From JBCCGE01 sp039029455 (GTDB lineage: Bacteria; Pseudomonadota; Gammaproteobacteria; Arenicellales; Poriferihabitantaceae): a stretch of DNA of 12,479 nucleotides. Where the stretch lies: assembly GCA_039029455.1 (NCBI GenBank), contig JBCCGE010000094.1, positions 1 through 12,479 on the forward strand, in the 5' to 3' direction. The translations under genes and the position numbers were made by a program. A model generated the notes under the pieces. That model was given only the letters and a program-made list of their open reading frames with translations, was not told where the DNA came from and did not search any database. This document shows positions 1 to 6,774 of this stretch, one piece after another (the first letter of the stretch is position 1; each line of letters starts with the position of its first letter).

Positions 1-190
1 AATCAGATTGCGCATTGTCCGACTCAAGATCGGTCAAAATCCGTGAAATCAAGTCCTCACGACCAGATCGAGCGCGCAGCAGTTTTTGCCTCAGTTCATG
101 CTGACTGTGCTCACGTCTGACTAAAAGTGAGAGCGCCTTATCCTTTAATTCAAGGTAAAGCGCTCCGTCCTCGTACTCCGTCGTCGGCAT
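1..190 (-). CDS. recX: RecX regulatory protein, N-terminal part (runs off the left edge)
   Basis: Reading the minus strand from the ATG at 190 gives 63 open codons to the window edge. The product begins MPTTEYEDGALYLELKDKAL and then has LLVRREHSQHELRQKLL, the helical N-terminal pattern of RecX (small hydrophobics, then R-R-E-H-S and E-L-x-x-K-L). RecX binds RecA filaments in the cytoplasm and limits their extension. The start lies 4 bp after the recA stop, so the two genes are almost certainly co-transcribed. No strong Shine-Dalgarno precedes it (a GAGG lies too far back, inside recA), which fits translational coupling to recA. Position next to recA and the motif together make the call firm. 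Only the first third or so of the protein is visible. Confidence 0.88.
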   Translation of the reverse strand, partial: MPTTEYEDGALYLELKDKALSLLVRREHSQHELRQKLLRARSGREDLISRILTDLESDNAQSD

Positions 191-194
191 GCCG

Positions 195-1220
195 TCAGGC
201 TTCAACCACCTCGGCGACTTCAGCGTCGGGTATGAGTCCTTTTGCAGAGCGGATTTTGGTTTCGATCTCTGCAGCAATTTCCGGGTTTTCTTTCAGAAAC
301 ACGCGGACATTGTCACGGCCCTGACCGATCCGGTCGCTGCCGTAGCTGTACCAGGCACCGGATTTTTCGACCAGACCAAGGTCTACGCCAATATCTATCA
401 GCTCACCCTCTTTGGAAATGCCCTCGTTGTACAAAATATCAAACTCGGTTTGCCTGAATGGTGGGGCAACTTTGTTTTTAACGACTTTCACACGGGTCTG
501 ATTGCCCAGAATCTCGTCGCCCTTCTTGATTGCGCCGATTCGCCGGATATCCATGCGAACCGATGAATAAAACTTCAGCGCATTACCGCCGGTAGTGGTC
601 TCAGGATTGCCGAACATAACGCCGATCTTCATTCGAATCTGGTTGATAAAGATAACCATCGTGTTCGAACGTTTTATGTTGGCGGTCAGTTTGCGCAATG
701 CCTGAGACATCAGGCGAGCCTGCAATCCGACATGATGGTCGCCCATCTCACCTTCGATCTCAGCCTTTGGTGTCAGTGCAGCGACCGAATCGATAACCAC
801 TAGGTCAACTGCACCCGAACGGACCAGCATGTCCGCGATTTCAAGAGCCTGCTCTCCTGTATCGGGTTGGGAAACGAGCAGGTCATCAATATTGACACCA
901 AGTTTCCGCGCGTACGAAGGGTCCAGCGCGTGCTCTGCGTCGATAAACGCCGCGGTGCCACCCTGCTGCTGGCATTCGGCCGTCACCGAGAGCGTCATGG
1001 TCGTTTTGCCGGAAGATTCCGGGCCGTAAATTTCGATCACACGCCCTTTTGGCAATCCGCCGATTCCAAGGGCAATATCGAGACCAATCGATCCGGTTGA
1101 GTAGCTTTGCACATCCTGTGAAGCCTGGGCATCACCCAATCGCATGACAGATCCCTTGCCAAATTGTCGGTCGATTTGACCCAGCGCCGCATCGAGCGCT
1201 TTGCGTTTATTGTCGTCCAT
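195..1220 (-). CDS. recA: RecA recombinase
   Basis: This 341-residue RecA is the DNA-dependent ATPase that forms filaments on single-stranded DNA, catalyses homologous strand exchange and triggers LexA self-cleavage. The Walker A motif GPESSGKT is at residues 66-73, at the same positions as in E. coli RecA. The Walker B region VVIDSVAAL and the L1 segment (EGEMGDHHVG) follow. Next come the MAW-type NQIRMKIGVMFGNPETTTGG region, containing L2, and the FYSSVRMDIRR block. The C-terminal domain ends in a short acidic tail (DAEVAEVVEA), making the protein slightly shorter than the 353-residue E. coli form. There is no intein or interruption. The ATG at 1220 gives the usual MDDNKRKAL-type N-terminus; the ribosome binding site before it is weak (AGAGAT). 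Nothing matching CTGT-N8-ACAG was found in the 157 bp upstream. recX follows on the same strand. Confidence 0.98.
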   Translation of the reverse strand: MDDNKRKALDAALGQIDRQFGKGSVMRLGDAQASQDVQSYSTGSIGLDIALGIGGLPKGRVIEIYGPESSGKTTMTLSVTAECQQQGGTAAFIDAEHALDPSYARKLGVNIDDLLVSQPDTGEQALEIADMLVRSGAVDLVVIDSVAALTPKAEIEGEMGDHHVGLQARLMSQALRKLTANIKRSNTMVIFINQIRMKIGVMFGNPETTTGGNALKFYSSVRMDIRRIGAIKKGDEILGNQTRVKVVKNKVAPPFRQTEFDILYNEGISKEGELIDIGVDLGLVEKSGAWYSYGSDRIGQGRDNVRVFLKENPEIAAEIETKIRSAKGLIPDAEVAEVVEA

Positions 1221-1303
1221 TTAATATCAATCTCTAGGTAAAAAAAGTCTTAAGTAAGCGCCGCCAAATCCAATCAGTCCCTGTTTGTTTGACGGCCGAG
1301 AGT

Positions 1304-1362
1304 CAGGCTTTTGAGCCTGTGGTGATTATCCCACATGTGCCCCATGCGGCATAGCGTGCCCC
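1304..1362. promoter_or_regulatory. Cluster of dyads and direct repeats upstream of recA
   Basis: The 157-bp gap between sixA and recA contains several overlapping symmetrical elements. CAGGCT/AGCCTG forms 6-bp arms around TTTG at 1304-1319. TGTGG-N8-CCACA lies at 1318-1335. ATGC-G-GCAT lies at 1344-1352, flanked by two GTGCCCC direct repeats at 1337-1343 and 1356-1362 whose starts are 19 bp apart, about two helical turns. The N8 dyad has the spacing of a gammaproteobacterial LexA box but not its CTGT/ACAG half-sites. These could be operator sites for recA, or a weak sixA transcript end without a U-tract. The symmetry is seen directly; any role is inference. Confidence 0.3.
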
Positions 1363-1377
1363 AGTCGATTCCGGGTC

Positions 1378-1863
1378 TTAAAGCGTTCGGGGGCGGGTAA
1401 TTCCGGCGAGATTTTTTGATTCGAACCAGTCGATCATAGCAACTGCAGCAGTTGGCATCACTTTCTCTTCATCAGATTCATCCAATGGCCCAAACTGCTC
1501 CTCCAGCCAGTATTCCAGACCAGGATTGTGCGCCAGAATCATTGTTCGCGTTGTATCGGTGACATAACGCTCCGTCATGATCTGGACGTTGCGGCTACTC
1601 GCCATATAGAGATCGCTCTCAAACTCGACATCCACGTGATCCCAGGCTTCATGCTTACACATCAGCATCAGAGTCTCGCGTGTTCGAGCCGAGGGCGAAC
1701 TCACAACAAGATCCGGAACCAGACTGTTTTCTGCGAGCCAGGCGGCGACCCGGGGCGCATCGCGACGACCTCGCTGATTCAAAGGTCGCGCAAAGTCGGA
1801 CGACGCGCCAGTGCTCCAGTCGGATTTTGCATGGCGCATCAAAAGCAAATTAGTTGAAGTCAT
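1378..1863 (-). CDS. sixA: SixA-type phosphohistidine phosphatase (histidine phosphatase family)
   Basis: This cytoplasmic protein of 161 residues matches the usual size of SixA, which removes phosphate from phosphohistidine in phosphorelay or PTS-type proteins. The family signature RHAKSDW is at residues 10-16, with the catalytic His11 that becomes phosphorylated. It is followed by the SixA-typical RPLNQRGRRDAP (26-37) and PDLVVSSPSARTRET (50-64), whose arginines bind phosphate. The second catalytic histidine is in AHNPGLE (111-117, His112). The family assignment is firm; the physiological target is not visible. The gene lies upstream of recA on the same strand but 157 bp away, so a separate promoter for recA is likely. 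A divergent methyltransferase gene starts on the other side. The ATG at 1863 lacks a clear Shine-Dalgarno. Confidence 0.85.
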   Translation of the reverse strand: MTSTNLLLMRHAKSDWSTGASSDFARPLNQRGRRDAPRVAAWLAENSLVPDLVVSSPSARTRETLMLMCKHEAWDHVDVEFESDLYMASSRNVQIMTERYVTDTTRTMILAHNPGLEYWLEEQFGPLDESDEEKVMPTAAVAMIDWFESKNLAGITRPRTL

Positions 1864-1932
1864 GATGGCTTAAAATGGCTTTTGCTGAATACACTTTTAA
1901 CAAGAGGCAAGGCCCCATTTCGTATCAAGCTT

Positions 1933-1960
1933 TTGTAGAATACCGCGCTGATTTTATATC
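1933..1960 (+). promoter_or_regulatory. Possible sigma70 promoter before the methyltransferase gene
   Basis: TTGTAG (1933-1938) and TATATC (1955-1960) are separated by 16 bp and each matches the -35 and -10 consensus in part. Transcription would begin near 1967, only about 13 nt before the preferred ATG at 1980. That would leave the GAGGA at 1962-1966 outside the message, so the promoter and this ribosome binding site cannot both be right. Low-confidence call. Confidence 0.25.
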
Positions 1961-1979
1961 CGAGGAAGCTTCGGGAACA

Positions 1980-2804
1980 ATGGCAAAACATTCCAAAAAG
2001 TCCGGCCCGGGCACGATCGCATACACTGCAGATCGACACGAACTCTATGAAAAGGCGGTTCAGGACGTCAGTGCCGAAATAGATATGGTTGATGAAACCT
2101 TTGAGTCAATCCGGGGATTCAAGGCAAAAACGTTGCGGGAAGACTTTTGCGGCACCGGTAATACGAGCTGTGAATGGGTCCGGCGGCGACACGACAATCT
2201 GGCGATCGGACTGGATCTTGATTCAGAGGTTCTGGAATGGGGTCGGAAAAACAAGCTGTCAAAGCTAAACGAAGAACAACGCGCACGGCTTACACTGCTG
2301 CAGCAAGATGTGATGCAGGCTGACTGCGCGTCAGCAGACGTGCTGCTCGCGATGAATTTCAGCTACCAGATCTTCAAGACACGAGATTCGCTGCGGCAGT
2401 ACTTTGAACAGGCTCGCGCCGGGCTCAATGAAAACGGCCTGTTGTTTATTGACGCGTATGGCGGACACGATTCCTGGAAGGAAGTGAAGGAAAAAACCAA
2501 GTACAAGGGCTTTCACTACTACTGGCACCAAAAGAAGTTCAATCCAATTACCGGCGACATCCTGTGCCATATCCATTTTAAGTTTCCCGACGGCTCGTGG
2601 ATGAAAAAGGCCTTTACTTACGACTGGCGCAGCTGGACTTTGCCTGAACTCAGGGAACTAATCATCGAGGCCGGGTTTGCTCACGTCGATGTATATTGGG
2701 AAGGTACGGACGAGGAATCAGGTGAAGGCGACGGCACCTATTTCCCGACACTGAAAGGCGATGACGATCCGAGCTGGATCGTCTATCTGGTAGCGCAGAA
2801 ATAA
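1980..2804 (+). CDS. Class I SAM-dependent methyltransferase, substrate unknown
   Basis: From the ATG at 1980 the product has 274 residues and a Rossmann-type methyltransferase core. Motif I is the divergent LREDFCGTG (residues 52-60), with EDFCGTG in place of the common D/E-x-G-x-G-x-G. The acidic end of the next strand is in IGLDLD (76-81), thought to contact the SAM ribose. VLLAMNFSYQIF, around residues 120-132, is the likely post-motif strand, and a WTLPELRELIIEAGF segment near the C-terminus is typical of small-molecule methyltransferases. The frame is open back to 1875, but the extra 35 residues look unlike a family N-terminus, while MAKHSKKSGPG, preceded by GAGGA, looks like a real start. 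The gene diverges from sixA and converges with the MttB-like gene. No acceptor substrate can be inferred from sequence or context. Confidence 0.85.
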   Translation: MAKHSKKSGPGTIAYTADRHELYEKAVQDVSAEIDMVDETFESIRGFKAKTLREDFCGTGNTSCEWVRRRHDNLAIGLDLDSEVLEWGRKNKLSKLNEEQRARLTLLQQDVMQADCASADVLLAMNFSYQIFKTRDSLRQYFEQARAGLNENGLLFIDAYGGHDSWKEVKEKTKYKGFHYYWHQKKFNPITGDILCHIHFKFPDGSWMKKAFTYDWRSWTLPELRELIIEAGFAHVDVYWEGTDEESGEGDGTYFPTLKGDDDPSWIVYLVAQK

Positions 2805-2814
2805 ACTATGCCAC

Positions 2815-2830
2815 GGCAGCGCCTGCTGCC
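2815..2830. terminator. Possible bidirectional hairpin between convergent genes
   Basis: GGCAGC and GCTGCC form perfect 6-bp arms around a GCCT loop in the 45-bp gap between the ends of the methyltransferase gene (+) and the MttB-like gene (-). The position suits a shared transcription end, but neither side has a clear T-run, so it would be a weak intrinsic terminator. Confidence 0.35.
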
Positions 2831-2849
2831 TTGGGTCTTAGTCCGCGCC

Positions 2850-4418
2850 CTAACCGGTCATCTGGTTTCGCGGTAAGCGGATGTCAAAGTCACTGCGCAG
2901 CGCAGCATCCACTTCTTCGCTGATGTGCGCTGGAAAATGACTGGATAGTATTTCCTGGGTGATTTCCTGAGCCCTGCTGTTAACCGGTTGCTCTCCGTAC
3001 TGTTTCCACTCAGCAGGCGTGAACCGGTTACCAACGTCCGGGTAGACATAATCTTTCTGCATTCTTGAAAGGGTATCGTCATGTCCTAAAAAGTGCTCCG
3101 GGCCACCAATGCAAACCTCCCGAATCGTATCCAGCGCAAGCGACTCCACGTCAGTTTCCACGCCACGCACACTCCGATTAATCGCGCCCAGCATGTCATT
3201 ATCAATTGTGGTTCCCTCGAAACTGAATCCCAGCAAACTGCCCTGCATACCGGCTGACTCATAGACGAGATTGGTTCCGCTATGACCCGCTAATGTAAGT
3301 GTGTAGGATTTTTCAAAACCCGACTGGGCGTCTGGAATTTTGGAATCCGCCATTCCAGCTGCAATGCCTGTTGGCAAATCATAGTAACGACCGACCTGAC
3401 CACAGGCCGCCATCAAAACGGCCTGTTCTCCACTGCCGCCGCTCATCGCACCGGTGCGCAAATCTGACACGAAAGGCCATGGTCCGAATATCGCTGGATG
3501 TCCTGGCACGATCTGATTTACATATACGAGCGCACCCAGACATTCAGCGCATTCCTGCACTACGGCCCCAGCCAGCGATGCCGGACTTGTGGCTCCGGCC
3601 TGACCGGCGGCCAGCAACAGGACAGGCATTCCGCCACGCACGCAGACTTCCATGACTCTACAGGCATCCTCGGCGAATCGCATCGGCGGCACCACAAAAC
3701 AGCATGATAAGCTGGCAAAGGGTCGTTCTCGCCATTTTTTCTCGCTGCCGGCGATTTGATGCAGAAGCTTCAAACCCTCAGCGGCATGCTCCGGGTCAAC
3801 ATAGCTGAGGCCGCAGTGCTTAGTGGTACCTGCAACAGCCGCATAAGTGGTGTTGAGATCCATTGCTCGCGGATCCTCAATATCTCTGGCCACCATACAG
3901 CGCTGGAAAAAATGAATGTGCTCAAGCTTGTCGACAAGCCGCGCAGCGTCGTAGAGATCCTGAAGTGTTGACTCCCGATACGAGCCGGCATTTGGGTATG
4001 CATCGTGATCTTTCCAGTTGTCGACAACGTGAACCGCAGCACCTGCGGTACCAAAGTGCACTTTGTTATTGCTGAGATGCATATCGTGCTTTTCATCCTG
4101 ACCAAACAGGGTGAAATTCCGGTTGGCACTGGCAATAGTGTCCTCAACCAGTGAACGGGGAAACAACAACCTGCCGTCGTCCGTGTAAGTGCCGCCTGCG
4201 GCAGTGACCATTTCGATGCACGACGGTATGGCTCTCGAGAATCCGACATTCTCCAGAATGTCCATGATAGCCTCGTTCACTTTGTCGAGATCTAAATCCG
4301 TCAGCGGCTTGAATCGACCGCCACTCATACCCGGTTTTACCGGTTTGGTTTCCTCATCAAGCGGGGCTGCTCTCAGTGCTTTTCGAGCTTCTCGCCCGCC
4401 GGCTCTGCGACTTGCCAT
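2850..4418 (-). CDS. MttB-superfamily (trimethylamine methyltransferase-like) protein, non-pyrrolysine
   Basis: The product has 522 residues. Its N-terminus is basic (MASRRAGGREARKALRAAP), followed by the family pattern KPGMSGGRFKPLTDLDLDKV near residues 28-47 and then a long TIM-barrel region with glycine-rich stretches such as VHFGTAGAAVHVVD and RTGAMSGGSGEQAVL. The C-terminus (VDAALRSDFDIRLP) matches proteobacterial members. In the superfamily, MttB moves methyl groups from trimethylamine to a corrinoid protein and uses pyrrolysine at an in-frame UAG; MtgB and relatives lack it and demethylate glycine betaine or other quaternary amines. This frame has no internal amber codon, so it belongs to the non-pyrrolysine group, where most aerobic members have no proven substrate. 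No corrinoid-binding protein is visible nearby. A GbdR-like regulator lies 121 bp upstream on the same strand, suggesting onium-compound metabolism (inference). The gene ends in TAG, with a TAA four codons later. Confidence 0.85.
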   Translation of the reverse strand: MASRRAGGREARKALRAAPLDEETKPVKPGMSGGRFKPLTDLDLDKVNEAIMDILENVGFSRAIPSCIEMVTAAGGTYTDDGRLLFPRSLVEDTIASANRNFTLFGQDEKHDMHLSNNKVHFGTAGAAVHVVDNWKDHDAYPNAGSYRESTLQDLYDAARLVDKLEHIHFFQRCMVARDIEDPRAMDLNTTYAAVAGTTKHCGLSYVDPEHAAEGLKLLHQIAGSEKKWRERPFASLSCCFVVPPMRFAEDACRVMEVCVRGGMPVLLLAAGQAGATSPASLAGAVVQECAECLGALVYVNQIVPGHPAIFGPWPFVSDLRTGAMSGGSGEQAVLMAACGQVGRYYDLPTGIAAGMADSKIPDAQSGFEKSYTLTLAGHSGTNLVYESAGMQGSLLGFSFEGTTIDNDMLGAINRSVRGVETDVESLALDTIREVCIGGPEHFLGHDDTLSRMQKDYVYPDVGNRFTPAEWKQYGEQPVNSRAQEITQEILSSHFPAHISEEVDAALRSDFDIRLPRNQMTG

Positions 4419-4446
4419 GGTGTTAATTTCCGGTTTAGTTGTAGGG

Positions 4447-4470
4447 GGGCTGTTTCAGCCCGAAATTTCG
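4447..4470. promoter_or_regulatory. Hairpin plus palindrome in the gap between regulator and MttB-like genes
   Basis: GGGCTG-TTT-CAGCCC (4447-4461) is directly followed by, and shares one base with, the perfect 10-bp palindrome CGAAATTTCG (4461-4470). Both lie in the 121-bp gap upstream of the MttB-like gene start, within the promoter-to-leader range. Neither strand has a T-run after the hairpin, so a terminator is unlikely. It may be an operator or leader structure for the MttB-like gene. The symmetry is seen; the function is inferred. Confidence 0.3.
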
Positions 4471-4539
4471 CCGAGTATTCTCCAATTCGCCTGACCCAAA
4501 CGACGCGATTTACGACGTCAATTTCCAGATTAGCGGCGG

Positions 4540-5514
4540 TCAGCCTTTTCGGGTTTCGCGCGGGGTAATGCCAAAACTTGAATAATAGCGGCTGCTGAAG
4601 TGTCCTGCAGATTTAAATCCGCAAGCCACCGCAATATCGATGATTTTCATCTGACTCTTTTCCAGCAATTGCCGCGCCGACTCCAGTCGGAGGCTTAAAT
4701 AGTATCGGGCTGGAGTCGTATGCAAAAACCGTCGAAACAACCGCTCGAGTTGTCTTTTTGACACTCCGACCAAATCTGCAAGCTCATTTGGCGTCAACGG
4801 CTGTTCGATATTAGCCTCCATCAATTCAATACACTCCAGCAAATCGGGGTGATTTATCCCCAACCGCGCTTCAAGATTCATCCGCTGCGGTTCTTTATGG
4901 TGCCTAATGTTGGGGTGAATCATACTGTCTGCCACGGTGGCCGCCAGTTCATGGCCGTGGTGTTGTTCGATGACGTACAGCATCATATCCATTGCCGCCG
5001 CTCCGCCTGAACAGGTTATCCGGTTACTGTCGATTTCATAGACGTCGGATGACACAGCGTGGTCGGGAAATAATTCAGTGAATTCACCAATACTCTCCCA
5101 GTGTGTTGTGCACTGAAGTCCGTCCAGCAAACCGGCCGCAGCCAGTAAGTGCGATCCGGTTTCGAGTCCGCCGATTACAATATTTCGCTTACCCTGCTGC
5201 GCGAGCCACTCCAATGTTGGGTCGTGGTCAAAATCCTTGGCGAAATACGGTCCCGCGACCATAATCATATCCAGCTCACAGGCCTCCGCAATTGACATGT
5301 CAGCACGGTGTAAAAATCCGTTCGATGCCACCACGCTCTCTCCCGTTGCGGTAATCACACGCCATTGATACAGGCCCTCTCTCGACCGCCTGTTGGCGAT
5401 TCGAAGCGGTTCAAGCGCCGCCATGAAAGGCAGCATGTTGAAATCATCACAGAGGTAAAATCCGACACTTCGCTCGGCACCGTCCTGATAGAAACCGTAT
5501 TCGGGCTGGGTCAT
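4540..5514 (-). CDS. GlxA-family AraC-type transcriptional regulator (GbdR-like)
   Basis: The 324-residue product has two domains. Residues about 15-185 form a DJ-1/PfpI-type (class I amidotransferase-like) sensor domain, with EPLRIANR (35-42), the elbow GGLETGSH (115-122) and CTTHWE (135-140). Residues about 225-322 form an AraC DNA-binding domain with two helix-turn-helix units (about 244-263 and 293-312) and the ending FGITPRET. The elbow cysteine expected of a DJ-1 enzyme is not present (E118-T119), so it should sense ligand, not catalyse. This layout is shared by GbdR, CdhR, SouR and ArgR, many of which respond to glycine betaine, carnitine, sarcosine or arginine. It lies upstream of the MttB-like gene and diverges from a dehydrogenase gene, both plausible targets. 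The ATG at 5514 has no good Shine-Dalgarno. The exact ligand cannot be read from sequence. Confidence 0.88.
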   Translation of the reverse strand: MTQPEYGFYQDGAERSVGFYLCDDFNMLPFMAALEPLRIANRRSREGLYQWRVITATGESVVASNGFLHRADMSIAEACELDMIMVAGPYFAKDFDHDPTLEWLAQQGKRNIVIGGLETGSHLLAAAGLLDGLQCTTHWESIGEFTELFPDHAVSSDVYEIDSNRITCSGGAAAMDMMLYVIEQHHGHELAATVADSMIHPNIRHHKEPQRMNLEARLGINHPDLLECIELMEANIEQPLTPNELADLVGVSKRQLERLFRRFLHTTPARYYLSLRLESARQLLEKSQMKIIDIAVACGFKSAGHFSSRYYSSFGITPRETRKG

Positions 5515-5549
5515 ATAAAAACGCAGATAGCGGATAGTGAAGAATCGGT

Positions 5550-5578
5550 ATTATGTTAATCCATAGATCAATTGACAA
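5550..5578 (-). promoter_or_regulatory. Sigma70-type promoter for the GlxA-family regulator gene
   Basis: On the minus strand TTGTCA (5578-5573) and CATAAT (5555-5550) are separated by exactly 17 bp. Each hexamer matches the consensus at five of six positions. Transcription would start near 5543, giving a leader of about 29 nt before the regulator ATG at 5514. The site lies in the 121-bp gap shared with the divergent dehydrogenase gene, so binding there could affect both. Confidence 0.55.
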
Positions 5579-5635
5579 GAAATATTCTCAGCCCGCCTTT
5601 TTTGCACTGAATAATCTCTGTAGGAACTCGTGACT

Positions 5636-6523
5636 ATGAACACTGTAGCCATAATCGGCACCGGAAATATGGGCGCGCCGATGGCGCTGAACCTTGCAAA
5701 CGCTGGCATCAACGTTCGCGCCTACGATATCGACGAAGCCAAATTGGATCCTTTGACCCCGCACGGTGTTATTGCGGCTTCAGACCATCAGGACGCTCTT
5801 GATACTGCGAACATGTGCATCACAATGCTGCCAACACACGTTGAGGTCCTGGATGTGTTTGAGCACTTCATTCAGCCTTCTGGTGGCAACATGATCTGGA
5901 TCGACTCATCGACAATTGACCTTAATGTCGCCGTTGAGTTGCACGATTCCGCGTCAGCAGTCGGCATAAAAATGCTGGACGCGCCCGTTTCCGGAGGCAC
6001 AAATGGCGCTCGAACCGGCACCCTGTCATTTATGGTTGGGGGTAGCGAAGATGTGCTATCAGCAAGCATGACAGTGCTGAAAGCCATGGGATCCAAGATC
6101 GTTCATTGCGGCGATGGCGGTATGGGGCAGGCGGCAAAAATGTGCAACAACCTGATGCTGGGTATTCAGATGGTGTCTGTTGCGGAAGGTTTTCGCCTGG
6201 CTCAGCAGGTCGGACTTCGCGAATCCGTTCTGTTTGATGTAGCGAGCGCATCGTCGGGCAACTGCTTTGCGCTGCAGACTTTTTGTCCTGTCGAGGGTCT
6301 GGTTCCGCATGCACCATCGACTCGAGGTTTTCAGCCGGGATTTTCGGCTGCACTGATGCACAAGGATATGAATCTTGCACTTAATGCGGCCACAGCAGCC
6401 GGACTTGAATTACCGCTGGCACCGGAAGCGGCGTCGTTGTACGCGAAGATGATTGCAAACGGCGATGATGAGAAAGATTTTTCTGCCGTGATTGAGCTGA
6501 TGCCGCAGACTGGGAACACATAA
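5636..6523 (+). CDS. NAD(P)-dependent beta-hydroxyacid dehydrogenase, 3-hydroxyisobutyrate dehydrogenase family
   Basis: The product has 295 residues, the normal length for this family, which oxidises 3-hydroxyisobutyrate, tartronate semialdehyde-type or 3-hydroxypropionate-type acids. The Rossmann motif GTGNMG is at 8-13 within IIGTGNMGAPMALNLANAG, the substrate-binding DAPVSGG at 115-121, and the catalytic lysine in GGMGQAAKMCNN is K168. The later GFSAALMHKDMNLAL segment is typical of the 3-hydroxyisobutyrate dehydrogenase branch. AGGAA at 5622-5626 sits 9 nt before the ATG at 5636 but only 3 nt before an in-frame GTG at 5630, so the ATG is preferred. The gene diverges from the GbdR-like regulator, which suggests shared control. 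Valine degradation is the default role, but no other valine genes are visible. A role in a three-carbon hydroxyacid from osmolyte breakdown is an alternative. Confidence 0.87.
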   Translation: MNTVAIIGTGNMGAPMALNLANAGINVRAYDIDEAKLDPLTPHGVIAASDHQDALDTANMCITMLPTHVEVLDVFEHFIQPSGGNMIWIDSSTIDLNVAVELHDSASAVGIKMLDAPVSGGTNGARTGTLSFMVGGSEDVLSASMTVLKAMGSKIVHCGDGGMGQAAKMCNNLMLGIQMVSVAEGFRLAQQVGLRESVLFDVASASSGNCFALQTFCPVEGLVPHAPSTRGFQPGFSAALMHKDMNLALNAATAAGLELPLAPEAASLYAKMIANGDDEKDFSAVIELMPQTGNT

Positions 6524-6774
6524 CGATTCACGCGCAACCCGATCCGAAAGTTCCGTTCTTTACAATAAATTAAATTGCGTCCAAAGCCGGAACCCGTGGG
6601 ATCACCCGAGCGTCAAAGACACCATTAACCGCAATCGCTTTTCGACCTGCTCGAAACCGAACTATTGTCAAATTATCCAAAGCTGTTTTACTTATGAATA
6701 CAATTCTCCTCGATACCAAAGTCACGAATCGCAATTCAGCGCAACAATATTCACCGGGACTCATCGAACGAACC

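Noticed and set aside
195..1220. Intein or insertion in recA
   Set aside because: The protein is of normal length and all motifs are contiguous.
1318..1335. LexA (SOS) box for recA
   Set aside because: The dyad has an 8-bp spacer but its half-sites are TGTGG/CCACA, not CTGT/ACAG, so it is listed only as an unassigned dyad.
1875..1979. N-terminal extension of the SAM methyltransferase
   Set aside because: The 35 extra residues do not look like part of the family, and the ATG at 1980 has a nearby GAGGA and a plausible N-terminus.
2850..2852. Amber (TAG) codon at the end of the MttB-like gene, suggestive of pyrrolysine
   Set aside because: The codon is at the very C-terminus after the family's usual ending, and a TAA follows four codons later in frame. 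Pyrrolysine in MttB lies well inside the protein.
5572..5577. Perfect TTGACA as a plus-strand -35 for the dehydrogenase gene
   Set aside because: No -10-like hexamer is found 15-19 bp downstream. The same bases on the other strand fit the regulator's promoter better.
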